From positions 1,526,001 through 1,590,000 of the forward strand of contig NZ_CP075191.1 in the NCBI RefSeq assembly GCF_020510625.1: a DNA stretch of 64,000 nt. The letters run 5' to 3'. This DNA is from Ferribacterium limneticum (GTDB lineage: Bacteria; Pseudomonadota; Gammaproteobacteria; Burkholderiales; Rhodocyclaceae). Positions 1-8,120 of this stretch are shown here, piece by piece. Numbering within the stretch: position 1 is the first letter of the stretch; each line of letters starts with the position of its first letter. A program made the translations under genes and the position numbers. The notes under the pieces are model-generated. The model ran no database searches. It was not told the origin of the DNA and saw only the letters and a program-made list of their open reading frames with translations.

Positions 1-822
1 GGCCGGCGACTGGAAGCGGTTGGCGCCCAGTTCGGCTGCGGTCAGGTAGCCCGCCGATTCCGCCTCCTGGTTGTGGATGCGGGCGATCAGGCCGGCTTTC
101 AGATCGCCGGAATCCGAGGTGTAGAACCACTTGCCGCCCAGGCTGTATTTTTCCGACTTGGAATGATCGCGATAGCCGTCGGAATCCTGTTTGGCGACGA
201 AGTAGTTTTGCGCAAAGCCGCCCGATTCTCGGCCGAGAGCGGCCTGGACTTCCTGGGTGTTGAAGCTGCCGTAAGTCAGGCGACCATCGGCGTAATTGCC
301 GCCTTGCCGGGTGGCGACGTTGATGTTGCCGCCGATGTTGTGCAGGCCATAGCGCGGATCGTTGGTACCGCGCACGACTTCGACGTAATCGATGTCGAGC
401 GGGAAGATCATGTCCAGATGGCGCATGTTGCCGCTATTGACGTTGCTCGGCACGCCGTCGATCAACAGCTTGATGCCGTTGATGTAGCCCTCGCCGTTGA
501 AGGCACGGAACGATGGCTTGCCGGATTCGGCACCGAGGCGGAATTCGGTCAGCTGGACGCCAGGCATCTGGCCGATCAGCTCCCAGCTGTTCATCACATT
601 CTTGTCCTGCACCCGCTCGGCGCCCATGACGTCGACCGAGGTCAGGATGCTGCGCGTCGGCAGCGAGCCGGTGTTGCCGGAACTGACGGTCACTTCGCCG
701 AGAACCACCGTTGATTCCTGGGCCTGGACGCCGGAAATTGCCAGCGCGACAAGCCAGGCAATCCGGCTTGGCTTGAAGTGGTTTCTTGTCGTTTGAAAAG
801 CTGTTCGCTCCGTGAAATTCAT
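1..822 (-). CDS. TonB-dependent outer-membrane receptor, N-terminal part (truncated by window edge)
   Basis: The first 274 codons are visible; the rest lies left of the window. The ATG is at 822, in the frame that gives a basic N-terminus, a hydrophobic signal segment (IAWLVALAISGVQA) and a cleavage site near residue 35. A TonB plug domain follows: VVLGEVTVSS, then MPGVQLTEFR, INGIKLLIDGVPSN and IDYVEVVRGTNDPRYGLHNIGGNINV, which is the usual plug order. It should sit in the outer membrane and import a ligand using TonB energy; the substrate cannot be told from this part. A second start 9 bases upstream leads into another frame and loses the plug motifs. A strong inverted repeat lies about 60 bases upstream (883-920). 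Confidence 0.9.
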   Translation of the reverse strand, partial: MNFTERTAFQTTRNHFKPSRIAWLVALAISGVQAQESTVVLGEVTVSSGNTGSLPTRSILTSVDVMGAERVQDKNVMNSWELIGQMPGVQLTEFRLGAESGKPSFRAFNGEGYINGIKLLIDGVPSNVNSGNMRHLDMIFPLDIDYVEVVRGTNDPRYGLHNIGGNINVATRQGGNYADGRLTYGSFNTQEVQAALGRESGGFAQNYFVAKQDSDGYRDHSKSEKYSLGGKWFYTSDSGDLKAGLIARIHNQEAESAGYLTAAELGANRFQSPA

Positions 823-1149
823 TGCGCATACCCCCGAAGTTGTCCTTGAAACGGGCGAATGCTACAGAAACGAGCGACTCGGCTTGTGCGACATATTGTC
901 GCGCGACGATATGTCACAAGTTGCTGCCAAAATCACCTGATGCGGATCAATGGCTTCACTCTTCTTCATCGGGTGCGGTAGGGAAGGTGGTGCGGTCAGG
1001 GGGCCGGCCTGGGGCCGCCACGGCCAAGCCGGTATGGCTGTGCGAAAAAGCTGCAAGACACCCACTGTCGCAGCTAACATGGTCGCCGTGTTTGATTCGG
1101 CCCCGTCATATATGCCGTTGCTCGCCAGAAACCAGATGAAAGATTCCGA
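823..1149. other. Intergenic region between divergent receptor and response-regulator genes
   Basis: A 327-base stretch with no convincing gene. The reading frames crossing it are extensions of frames antisense to the regulator gene. Apart from the palindrome at 883-920 I see no RNA gene or repeat. It should hold the promoters of both flanking divergent genes. Confidence 0.6.
883..920. promoter_or_regulatory. Long imperfect palindrome upstream of the TonB receptor gene
   Basis: A near-perfect inverted repeat with arms CTTGTG-GACATA and ATATGTC-ACAAG around a GTCGCGCGAC core, with one or two mismatches or bulges over 38 bases. Neither strand has a T-run after it, so it is not a simple terminator. 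It lies 61 bases upstream of the receptor start, where an operator or a 5' leader hairpin could act. The regulator is unknown. Confidence 0.5.
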
Positions 1150-1968
1150 ATGCGTGTCCTGATCGTTGATGACAATGCCTCCATGCGAACCTTGCTGAGC
1201 GTCTTGTTGACCAGCCAGGGTTACGAGGTTGTTGGTGCTTTGCCGGACGGCAATGGCGTGACGGAGGCGGTTGCTACAACGGCGCCGGAGATTGTCTGTC
1301 TCGATTATCGCTTGCCGGGCCGGGATGGTCTCAGCATCCTGCAGGAGATCAATTCGACGTACCCGGAGGTCGACGTACTGTTCATGACCGCTTCGGAAGG
1401 CAGCGACATCGAGGCGCGTGCCGCCGATGCGGGCGCTGCCGGGTTTCTGCGCAAACCGTTCAGTCAGAAGCAGGTTATTGACGAACTGCGCCTGGTTTGC
1501 GCAACCCGCCGTCAAGTCACGCGCGGGAGCAATTCGGCAGGCGCGCCAAAATCGCCGGCTACCGGGCGGGGCGCTGTCAAGCCTGCCAGTATTGGCGGCA
1601 CCCAGCGGCCGACCGTGGTCATTGCCGATGACAACAGTTCGATCCGCTTGCTGCTCAAGGGGGTGCTGAGCGATTTGGGGCTAAATATCGTCGGCCAGGC
1701 CGCCAATGGCGAGGAAGCCATTCGCGCCGTCATGACGCACAAGCCCGCCTTGCTCTTTCTCGACGTCAACATGCCCATTCTCTCCGGCCTTGAGGCGCTG
1801 CCGAGGATAGTCGAAGCCAGCCCTGAGACTGCCGTGGTCATGGTCACCGGCGATACCTCGCGCACTATCGTCCAGCAGGCCGCCGGGCTCGGTGCGCGCG
1901 GCTATATCGTCAAGCCGGTTCGTCCGTCCTACGTCGAGAAATTCCTGAAAGAACTGTTCAAAAGCTGA
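1150..1968 (+). CDS. Response regulator with two tandem receiver domains
   Basis: 272 residues made of two CheY-like receiver domains joined by a Ser/Gly/Ala-rich linker (about residues 122-155). The first begins RVLIVDDNASMR, with the phospho-acceptor in IVCLDYRLPG (Asp52), the switch Thr in FMTASEG and the Lys in RKPF. The second begins TVVIADDNSSIR, with LLFLDVNMPI, MVTGDTS and VKPV. All key residues are kept in both, so both should accept phosphate. There is no output domain, so it probably acts by protein-protein contact in a phosphorelay or in chemotaxis-type signalling. No kinase gene is adjacent. Confidence 0.9.
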   Translation: MRVLIVDDNASMRTLLSVLLTSQGYEVVGALPDGNGVTEAVATTAPEIVCLDYRLPGRDGLSILQEINSTYPEVDVLFMTASEGSDIEARAADAGAAGFLRKPFSQKQVIDELRLVCATRRQVTRGSNSAGAPKSPATGRGAVKPASIGGTQRPTVVIADDNSSIRLLLKGVLSDLGLNIVGQAANGEEAIRAVMTHKPALLFLDVNMPILSGLEALPRIVEASPETAVVMVTGDTSRTIVQQAAGLGARGYIVKPVRPSYVEKFLKELFKS

Positions 1969-2035
1969 TTTGCTGCGTGGATCTTGGCCGCGTCTTTGCC
2001 CCGGCCAGCGACCGGGGTGTCGCGGGCAATCCGTA

Positions 2036-2458
2036 TCACGGCATCAGCATGGCGGCCTGTTTCTGGTTGAGCTTCGCAGCCAGCTCCCGGTCGCTCTTCA
2101 GGATGTGTTGGTACAGCCATTCGTTGAGGTAATCGATCAGCGCTTCCATGGTCCGCGGGCCATCGTCCTGGGCTTGGGCGCGTATCGCGGACAGCTTTTC
2201 AATGAAGTCGGCGTGTTGCTGCCGGTGCTGTTTGGCATGGGTTTCGTTGTGCGGCAGGCTGGCCATCAGCGATTCTTCAGTGCCAAAGTGGAAGATGACG
2301 TAGGTGCCGAGTCGCTGCAGCACATCGTCGAGGACGGATTGTGCGCAGCCGCCTGAGTGCGCGGCGTCCAGTTCGTTGAGCATGCCGATCAACTCTTCGT
2401 GTTGAAGATCGATCGCCCGGATGCCGGTTTCCAGATCGCTGCTCCAACGAATGCGCAT
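2036..2458 (-). CDS. Bacteriohemerythrin
   Basis: 140 residues, normal length for a single-domain bacteriohemerythrin. The di-iron ligand pattern is present: His20 in DLQHEEL, His57 and Glu61 in HFGTEE, HRQQH at about residues 78-82, and a C-terminal HILKSD (HxxxxD). It should bind O2 reversibly in the cytoplasm, for storage, delivery or sensing. A TTG 12 bases upstream (2470) is open, but GGAG six bases before the ATG at 2458 decides the start. It is divergent from a NIT-PAS-EAL gene across a short, palindrome-rich spacer, so the two could be co-regulated. Confidence 0.92.
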   Translation of the reverse strand: MRIRWSSDLETGIRAIDLQHEELIGMLNELDAAHSGGCAQSVLDDVLQRLGTYVIFHFGTEESLMASLPHNETHAKQHRQQHADFIEKLSAIRAQAQDDGPRTMEALIDYLNEWLYQHILKSDRELAAKLNQKQAAMLMP

Positions 2459-2477
2459 GTCACGCTCCAAAATGATC

Positions 2478-2509
2478 GAGATTAAATCTCAATTTTATCA
2501 GATCTGATA
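2478..2509. promoter_or_regulatory. Two adjacent palindromes between hemerythrin and NIT-EAL genes
   Basis: GAGATT-A-AATCTC (2478-2490) and the perfect 14-base palindrome TATCAGATCTGATA (2496-2509) lie 5 bases apart in the divergent intergenic region. They are placed where one or two dimeric regulators could control both directions. The regulator is not identified. Confidence 0.5.
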
Positions 2510-2553
2510 GAGTGTCGAGATTACCATGCTTGTTGAATTTATTTATTTTCCGA

Positions 2554-5328
2554 ATGACATCAGACGACAGGCCGCAATCCGCCGCGCCACGGATCACCCA
2601 GGATAGCCTGGCACCGATCCGGCGTAATGCCACGTGGTTGCTGGTCGTGTTTCTGTTGGCCCTGTCGTTCTTTGCCATCCACAGCCTGGTCGAGCGCTAC
2701 GATCAATTACGCAATGCCAGCCTGGATCGCAAATGGATGGGGGCAAGTGGTTCGATCAGCCGCTTGATCCACGAACTGCAACGCGAGCGCGGCTTGTCCA
2801 GCGGCGTCATTGCCTCGCGCGGTGAGCGTTTTGGCGACATGCTGGCCGCCCAGCAAAATCACACCGACGCGTCGCTGGGCGAATTGCAGGCCATCGTTCG
2901 CGAACATGTGACGGATCAGGCGATACGCGACGGCCTTAATGCCGTGGCAGCCCAGTTGCAGGCACTGCGGCTGCGGGTCAAAAATCGCGAAATCTCCCGT
3001 GATTACACGGTGGATCGCTATACCGAGCTGGTCGATGCCCTCTTCGACATGCAATTGAGTACCTTCGGCAATGCAGTCAAATCCTCGCTGTTCCGCAAGC
3101 AAATGGCTTTCGTGGCATTTTCCCAGGCCAAGGAAACGGCGGGCAAGGAGCGCGCCTTGCTGTCGGCCATCCTGTCCGACCGCAACTTCAGCGCCGGCCG
3201 GATGCTGATCCTGAATAACCTCCGGGCGACCGAGCAGGCCCGCCTGGTCAATTTCATCCGTCTCGCCGAGCCCGAAGCCGAGCGCCAGTATCGCGAGATT
3301 TTGCGGCAGCCCGACATCAAGGAAGCCGAACGCATCCGGCAGAAGGTCAAGGCCGCTGCGCTGTGGGAAGAGTCGCACGGCAGGGGGGCGGCATCCGATT
3401 TCCTGTCCGTGGCGCTGCCCTCTCCGGAGGCCTGGTTCCAGGTCGCCAGCATCAAGATCGACGCCATGAAGGCGCTGGAGGACAGCCTGAACGAGGCGGT
3501 CGGAGCCAGCGCCGAGCAGGAGGAAAATCGCGCCTGGCAGGAACTGTTGCTCAGTGCCCTGCTGGTGCTCCTCGCCTTCGTGCTGGCCGGCATCCTGGTT
3601 CGCCAGATCCAGGCTGGCCGTCGCGTTGCCGAGCGGCAACTGAACCTGGCCGAGGCGGTCTTCGCCAACAGCGTCGAATCCATCCTGGTCACCGATGCCG
3701 AGCAGCGCATCATTGAGGTCAATCCTGCCTTGCTGCGTATCTCCGGCTACAGCCGCGAGGAAATCCTCGGCCAGCATCCGCGCATCCTCAAGTCCGGGCG
3801 GCAAGATGCCGCTTTTTACCAGCAGATGTGGCAGGAACTGGCGCTCTCCGGCTCCTGGGAAGGGGAGGTCTGGAACCGGCGCAAGAGTGGTGAAATCTAC
3901 CCGGCCCTGCTGTCGATTGCTGTGGTGAAGGGCCCGGACGGTCAGGTGACGAACTACACCGGCATGATTTTCGACCTCAGCCAGCAAAAGACGGTCGAAG
4001 CCCTGCTCGATCAACTGCGCACCTTCGATGGATTGACCGCGCTGCCCAATCGCGAATCCTGGCTCTCGGCGCTTGAGCAGCAACTGGTCAACGCCAAGCG
4101 CAACAACAGCCGCTTCTCGATCCTGCAACTGGACCTCGACCGCTTCAAGCTGATCAACGACTCGCTGGGCTACTCGGTCGGCGATCAGGTGCTGATCGAG
4201 GCGGCCGAGCGCATCAAGATCACCCTGCGCAAATACGATGTCGTCGCCCGCCTCGGTGGTAACCGTTTCTCGGTGCTGCTCAACGAAATTGCTGATCCCC
4301 AGGCCATCGGCAGCATTTGTGAAAAACTGCTCACCGCTTTCGGACGGCCGTTCGGACTGGGCGGCATCAACGCCCATGTCAGCATCAGCATCGGCGCGGC
4401 CATCTATCCGAACGACGGCCTGGACAGCAAGACTCTGATGATCGCGGCAGAATCCGCCCTGTACAGCGCCAAGGCCGATGGCCGCAACCTGTACAAGTAC
4501 TATTCCCGCGAAATGAACGAGATGGGCAGCCAGTTGTTCAAGCTCGAACGCATGTTGCGCGTGGCGCTGGAGCGCAACGAGTTCTCGGTCGTCTACCAGC
4601 CGCAGGTCAATGCCGGCGATGGCCGCTTGGTCGGCGTGGAGGCGCTGCTGCGCTGGCACAACCCGGAACTGGGTCAGGTGTCGCCCGTCCAGTTCATTCC
4701 GGTGGCCGAAGAAACCGGGCTCATCGTGCCGATTGGCGAATGGGTCATGCGCGTGGCCTGTGCTCAGGCCAGAAAATGGCAGACCGAACTCGGGCTCGAT
4801 ATCCCGGTCGCCGTCAACCTGTCCGCCCGCCAGTTCCGCCGCAACGACCTGCTGGCCTCGGTGCAGCTCGTGCTCGACGAAACCGGCCTGCCCAGCCGGC
4901 TGCTCGAACTGGAAATCACCGAAGGCCTGCTGATGGTCGATCCGATCGGCGCCATCGACATCATGCGCGGCCTCAACTTCCTCGGCGTCAAGACTGCGCT
5001 CGACGACTTCGGCACCGGCTATTCATCGCTGGCCTACCTCAAGGCCTTCCCGCTCAACCGCCTCAAGATCGACCGCGCCTTTGTCCGTGACTTGCCGCAC
5101 AACGAAAGCGATTGCGCCATTTCCAACACGGTCATCACCCTCGGCCTCAACCTCAACATGGAAGTGCTGGCCGAAGGCGTCGAAACAGAAGCCCAGCGCG
5201 ACTTCCTGGCCCAATCCGGCTGCCAGATTTTCCAGGGCTATTTGTTCGGCAAGCCGATGCCCGGCGACGATCTGACGCAACGCCTGCAGAGCGGTGAATT
5301 GGTTGCAGTGCAGCGTTCGGAAAACTGA
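2554..5328 (+). CDS. NIT-PAS-GGDEF(degenerate)-EAL membrane c-di-GMP phosphodiesterase
   Basis: 924 residues from the ATG at 2554. A GTG at 2512 is also open, but it sits two bases after a palindromic site and adds an odd hydrophobic leader. Order: TM helix about 25-45; periplasmic NIT (nitrate/nitrite-sensing) domain to about 325, with LIHELQRERGLSSG and KETAGKERALLSAI; second TM helix; PAS domain about 370-480; GGDEF; EAL. The GGDEF signature reads GGNRF, so cyclase activity is unlikely. The EAL domain keeps EALLRW, EITEGLL, DDFGTGYSS and EGVET, so it should hydrolyse c-di-GMP. Inference: a nitrate- or nitrite-responsive phosphodiesterase of the inner membrane. A terminator follows at 5356. 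Confidence 0.9.
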   Translation: MTSDDRPQSAAPRITQDSLAPIRRNATWLLVVFLLALSFFAIHSLVERYDQLRNASLDRKWMGASGSISRLIHELQRERGLSSGVIASRGERFGDMLAAQQNHTDASLGELQAIVREHVTDQAIRDGLNAVAAQLQALRLRVKNREISRDYTVDRYTELVDALFDMQLSTFGNAVKSSLFRKQMAFVAFSQAKETAGKERALLSAILSDRNFSAGRMLILNNLRATEQARLVNFIRLAEPEAERQYREILRQPDIKEAERIRQKVKAAALWEESHGRGAASDFLSVALPSPEAWFQVASIKIDAMKALEDSLNEAVGASAEQEENRAWQELLLSALLVLLAFVLAGILVRQIQAGRRVAERQLNLAEAVFANSVESILVTDAEQRIIEVNPALLRISGYSREEILGQHPRILKSGRQDAAFYQQMWQELALSGSWEGEVWNRRKSGEIYPALLSIAVVKGPDGQVTNYTGMIFDLSQQKTVEALLDQLRTFDGLTALPNRESWLSALEQQLVNAKRNNSRFSILQLDLDRFKLINDSLGYSVGDQVLIEAAERIKITLRKYDVVARLGGNRFSVLLNEIADPQAIGSICEKLLTAFGRPFGLGGINAHVSISIGAAIYPNDGLDSKTLMIAAESALYSAKADGRNLYKYYSREMNEMGSQLFKLERMLRVALERNEFSVVYQPQVNAGDGRLVGVEALLRWHNPELGQVSPVQFIPVAEETGLIVPIGEWVMRVACAQARKWQTELGLDIPVAVNLSARQFRRNDLLASVQLVLDETGLPSRLLELEITEGLLMVDPIGAIDIMRGLNFLGVKTALDDFGTGYSSLAYLKAFPLNRLKIDRAFVRDLPHNESDCAISNTVITLGLNLNMEVLAEGVETEAQRDFLAQSGCQIFQGYLFGKPMPGDDLTQRLQSGELVAVQRSEN

Positions 5329-5355
5329 TTTCCATCACCTGCGCGGCTGGAAACA

Positions 5356-5384
5356 AAAATGCCGGTCACGATGACCGGCATTTT
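5356..5384. terminator. Bidirectional rho-independent terminator
   Basis: The stem ATGCCGGTCA / TGACCGGCAT with a three-base loop is flanked by A-run and T-run, so it works on both strands. It lies between two convergent genes, the EAL protein and the first yceI. Confidence 0.85.
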
Positions 5385-5424
5385 CTTGGGCAGTGCTGCA
5401 GCGCAGCCTGAAGCTGATCCTCGA

Positions 5425-5994
5425 TTACTCCTTGATCGCTTCGATCGCCACGTCGATGCGCACTTCGTCACCAACGTACGGGGCGTACTTGCCGGCGTTG
5501 AATTCGGAGCGCTTGACCACGGTGTAGGCGTTGGCGCCGATGGCGTCCTTCTTCATCATCGGGTGCGGCATGGCCTGGAAGGAGGTAACGGTCAGGGTGA
5601 CCGGCTTGGTGACGCCCTTCAGGGTCAGGTTGCCTTCGACCTTGGCCGGCTTGTCGCCTTCGAAGATCACCTTGGTGGACTTGAAGGTAGCGGTCGGGAA
5701 CTTGGCGGTGTCGAGGAAATCCTCGCCCTGGATGTGCTCGTTGAAGGTGTCGTTACCGGTGTCGACCGACTTGGTGTCGATCACGATGTCGACCGAGCCG
5801 GTCTTGGCGACCTTATCGAAAACGACCTTGCCGCTGTTCTTGTTGAAGCGGGAAAGCTGGGTCGAGTAGCCGAAGTGGCTGTACGAGAAACGCGAGAAGG
5901 TGTGGCTGCTGTCGGCAACGAAGGTTTCCGGGGCGGCCAGGGCCGGGGCGGCGGCAGCGATGGCGAGGACGAGGGTGGCGAGTTGCTTTTTCAT
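5425..5994 (-). CDS. YceI family periplasmic protein (first copy)
   Basis: 189 residues with a clear signal peptide (MKKQLATLVLAIAAAAPALA) and a YceI lipocalin-like body: VADSSHTFSRFSYSHFGYSTQLSRF, VDIVIDTKSVDTGNDTFNEH, and FKSTKVIFEGDKPAKVEGNLTLKGVTKPVTL. Family members bind isoprenoid lipids such as polyprenyl quinone-like molecules in the periplasm. GGAG precedes the ATG. It follows a second yceI gene and a cytochrome b561 gene on the same strand, the classic yceI/yceJ pairing, so the three probably act together on a lipid or quinone. Confidence 0.92.
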   Translation of the reverse strand: MKKQLATLVLAIAAAAPALAAPETFVADSSHTFSRFSYSHFGYSTQLSRFNKNSGKVVFDKVAKTGSVDIVIDTKSVDTGNDTFNEHIQGEDFLDTAKFPTATFKSTKVIFEGDKPAKVEGNLTLKGVTKPVTLTVTSFQAMPHPMMKKDAIGANAYTVVKRSEFNAGKYAPYVGDEVRIDVAIEAIKE

Positions 5995-6021
5995 GGTGAT
6001 TCTCCTGTTGTGGGTTGGGGT

Positions 6022-6576
6022 TTATTTCGATGAAGCGGTGATGCGGAATTTGATCTGCACGTCGTTGGCGACGATGTCGAACTTGGCCCAGGCGCCTTCG
6101 CCGATGGTGAAATCGGCCCGGCGGATGGTGAAGGCACCGTCGAAGACGCCGGTGTTGCCCTGAGCCGTGAAGGTGGCGGGAACGATGACCTCCTGCGTCT
6201 TGCCCTTGATGGTCAACTGGCCGGCCACTTCGTACTTGTTGCCGCCGAGCGCCTTGACGCTACCAGAGACGAAGCGGGCGGTCGGGAAGGCCTTGGTGTT
6301 GAACCACGGCTTGCCAGCCACTTCCTGGTCACCTTCCGGGGCGCCGGTATCGACGCTGGCCAGTTCGACATCGAAAGTCGCCTTGGCGGTAGCCGGCTTG
6401 GCCGGGTCGAAATTGAGCTGGCTGGAAAACTTCTTGAACTTGCCGTCGACCGCAACGCCCATTTGCTTGTAGACGAAGGTCACGGCGCTTTTCTCAGGCT
6501 GGACCTGGGTGTATTCGACGGCGTGGGCGGCGGGGATCAGGCTGGCGAAGGCCAGGGCGAGAGCGATTTTTTTCAT
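6022..6576 (-). CDS. YceI family periplasmic protein (second copy)
   Basis: 184 residues from the ATG at 6576, which has GGAG before it and starts a proper signal peptide (MKKIALALAFASLIPAAHA). An upstream start at 6666 would translate part of the palindromic repeat at 6608-6700 and is rejected. The body is YceI: YTQVQPEKSAVTFVYKQMGV, FDVELASVDTG, FVSGSVKALGGNKYEVAGQLTIKGKTQEV. It differs strongly from the neighbouring copy, so this is a divergent paralogue and not a recent duplication. It lies 27 bases upstream of the first yceI, probably in one transcript. Confidence 0.9.
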   Translation of the reverse strand: MKKIALALAFASLIPAAHAVEYTQVQPEKSAVTFVYKQMGVAVDGKFKKFSSQLNFDPAKPATAKATFDVELASVDTGAPEGDQEVAGKPWFNTKAFPTARFVSGSVKALGGNKYEVAGQLTIKGKTQEVIVPATFTAQGNTGVFDGAFTIRRADFTIGEGAWAKFDIVANDVQIKFRITASSK

Positions 6577-6607
6577 GGTGGTTCTCCGTTGGGGGTATCT
6601 CTGGGTT

Positions 6608-6700
6608 GTCATTCCCGCGAAAGCGGGAATCCATGGGGTCAAGTTTCTGGATTCCCGCTTTCGCACCCCAGGGGTACTTCCTGCGGGGCGCGGGAATGAC
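6608..6700. repeat. Dispersed palindromic repeat carrying a small insertion
   Basis: The left arm GTCATTCCCGCGAAAGCGGG and a matching right arm form the widespread 'ATTCCCGCnnnnGCGGGAAT' palindrome. The right arm is split by about 24 bases (ACCCCAGGGGTACTTCCTGC..) flanked by CGC on both sides. It sits between cytochrome b561 and yceI. A related element lies at 52035-52143. Confidence 0.7.
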
Positions 6701-6702
6701 CG

Positions 6703-7227
6703 TTATTTCTTGGGCAGCATCCGGGTCAGGATGTCGTCCTTGTCGATGAAGTGGTGTTTCAGCGCAGCGCCGATGTGGCCGGCCAGCACAGCAACGAAAA
6801 GCAGGTTCAGGCTCTGGTGCACCAGGGCCAGCAGGTCGCCCAGCTCCTTGTTCTTGTCGAGCAAATCGGGGATGGGCAGAAGGCCGAAATAGACGGTCTG
6901 GAAACCCTTGGCCGAGCTCATCAGCCAGCCGGACAGCGGAATGGCGATCATCAGCCCGTAGAGCATCAGGTGGCCGGCGTGGGCGGCAAACTGCATGGTC
7001 TTCGGCATGCTGTCCGGCAGGGCTGGCGGGCGATGCGTCAGACGCCAGAGCAGACGGAAGGCGAGCAGCAGAAAGGCGGTGACACCGGCCCACTTGTGCC
7101 AGGAATAGAGCTTCAGCTTGTCCGGCGACAGCGGCAGGTCGTGCATGTAGAAGCCCAGCGCCAGCAGCCCGAAGAGCAGGATGGCCATCAGCCAATGCAG
7201 TGCCTTGGCGGTTTTGGTATAGGTCAT
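6703..7227 (-). CDS. Cytochrome b561 family membrane protein
   Basis: 174 residues with four hydrophobic helices and paired haem-ligand histidines: KALHWLMAIL in helix 1, YSWHKWAG at the start of helix 2, AAHAGHLMLYGLM in helix 3 and LNLLFVAVLAGHIGAALKHHF in helix 4. This is the di-haem b561 (YceJ/CybB) fold, which moves electrons between quinone and periplasmic partners. AAGGAA precedes the ATG. It heads a row of genes with two yceI copies, though the palindromic repeat at 6608-6700 lies between. Partner and physiological electron acceptor are unknown. Confidence 0.92.
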   Translation of the reverse strand: MTYTKTAKALHWLMAILLFGLLALGFYMHDLPLSPDKLKLYSWHKWAGVTAFLLLAFRLLWRLTHRPPALPDSMPKTMQFAAHAGHLMLYGLMIAIPLSGWLMSSAKGFQTVYFGLLPIPDLLDKNKELGDLLALVHQSLNLLFVAVLAGHIGAALKHHFIDKDDILTRMLPKK

Positions 7228-7239
7228 GGTCGGGTTCCT

Positions 7240-8034
7240 TTATTGGGGCTGAAAGGCGTAGGCATCCATGGCGATCACGTAATCGTCGATGCCGGCATGA
7301 AAGCGGTCGGCCCTGGCGTTTTCGCCGCCAGCACCGAGTGCGACATAAAAAGGCAGCAGGTGTTCCTCGCTCGGGTGGGCTTGCAAGCCGCCGGGCGATT
7401 GCCGGCGGTAGTCGAGCAGGGCGGGGATGTTGCGCTCGGCCACTCGGCCGGCCAGCCAGTCCGAGAATTCGCGCACGTAGGCAGGGGTCTGGCCGCCGCT
7501 GCGCGCTGCCATCTGGTAGTCGCGCAGGTTGTGGGTGACGTTGCCGGACGTGATGACGAGAAATCCCTTGGCCGCCAGCGGGGCCAGTGCCTGGCCGAGC
7601 CGGTAGGCCTGTTCCGGGCCGCCGCGGCTCTGGATGGAAACCGGAATGACCGGTACTTCGGCATCCGGGAACATCAGGCGCAGCGGCACCCAGGCGCCGT
7701 GGTCGAGGCCGCGGCTGCTATCGGTGGCGACCGGCAGGCCGGCGGTTTTCAGTGCGGCGACCACTTCCTCGGAAGCTTCGCGGCAACCGGTGGCCGGGTA
7801 GCGCAGGGCGTACAGGGCTTCCGGGAATCCCCAGAAGTCGTGGATGGTTTCCGGACGCTCGGCGAAACCGACGGTCGGCTCGGCCGTATCCCAATGGGCG
7901 CTGACGATGACAATGGCGCGTGGCAGCGGCAGGCTGGCGGCCAAAGTGCTCAGTGCGGCGCCCGCCGCACCCGGGTTGAGTGCGAAGGTCGGCGCACCGT
8001 GCGGGACGAATAAGGCGGATGGGGTCTGTGTCAT
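7240..8034 (-). CDS. DODA-type extradiol aromatic ring-opening dioxygenase (YgiD/LigB family)
   Basis: 264 residues, normal for the 4,5-DOPA-extradiol-dioxygenase family (class III, LigB superfamily). Metal-site histidines are visible at His12 (LFVPHGAP), His47 (VSAHWDT), in SGNVTHNL and in the HPSEEHLLPF segment near residue 220. It should be a cytoplasmic metal-dependent enzyme that cleaves catechol-type rings; the true substrate cannot be told. GGAG precedes the ATG. It is divergent from a LysR-type regulator, the usual arrangement of a regulator and its target. It ends 12 bases before cytochrome b561 on the same strand. Confidence 0.9.
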   Translation of the reverse strand: MTQTPSALFVPHGAPTFALNPGAAGAALSTLAASLPLPRAIVIVSAHWDTAEPTVGFAERPETIHDFWGFPEALYALRYPATGCREASEEVVAALKTAGLPVATDSSRGLDHGAWVPLRLMFPDAEVPVIPVSIQSRGGPEQAYRLGQALAPLAAKGFLVITSGNVTHNLRDYQMAARSGGQTPAYVREFSDWLAGRVAERNIPALLDYRRQSPGGLQAHPSEEHLLPFYVALGAGGENARADRFHAGIDDYVIAMDAYAFQPQ

Positions 8035-8120
8035 TGCTGCAACTCCTGTGTCGATGGGCGCACTTTATGCCTGTTATTTGGATCGAAATAGCCGACAATG
8101 TGCAAATCACTATTGCGGAT

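Noticed and set aside
434..829. A 131-codon frame on the minus strand with an ATG at 829
   Set aside because: The frame lacks signal peptide and plug motifs; the frame from 822 gives a normal TonB receptor.
2512..2553. GTG start for the NIT-EAL protein
   Set aside because: It lies two bases after a palindrome and adds a hydrophobic leader that does not fit; the ATG at 2554 begins a normal N-terminus.
6577..6666. N-terminal extension of the second YceI protein
   Set aside because: It would translate the palindromic repeat (PWIPAFAGM), a well-known false start; the ATG at 6576 has a ribosome site and signal peptide.
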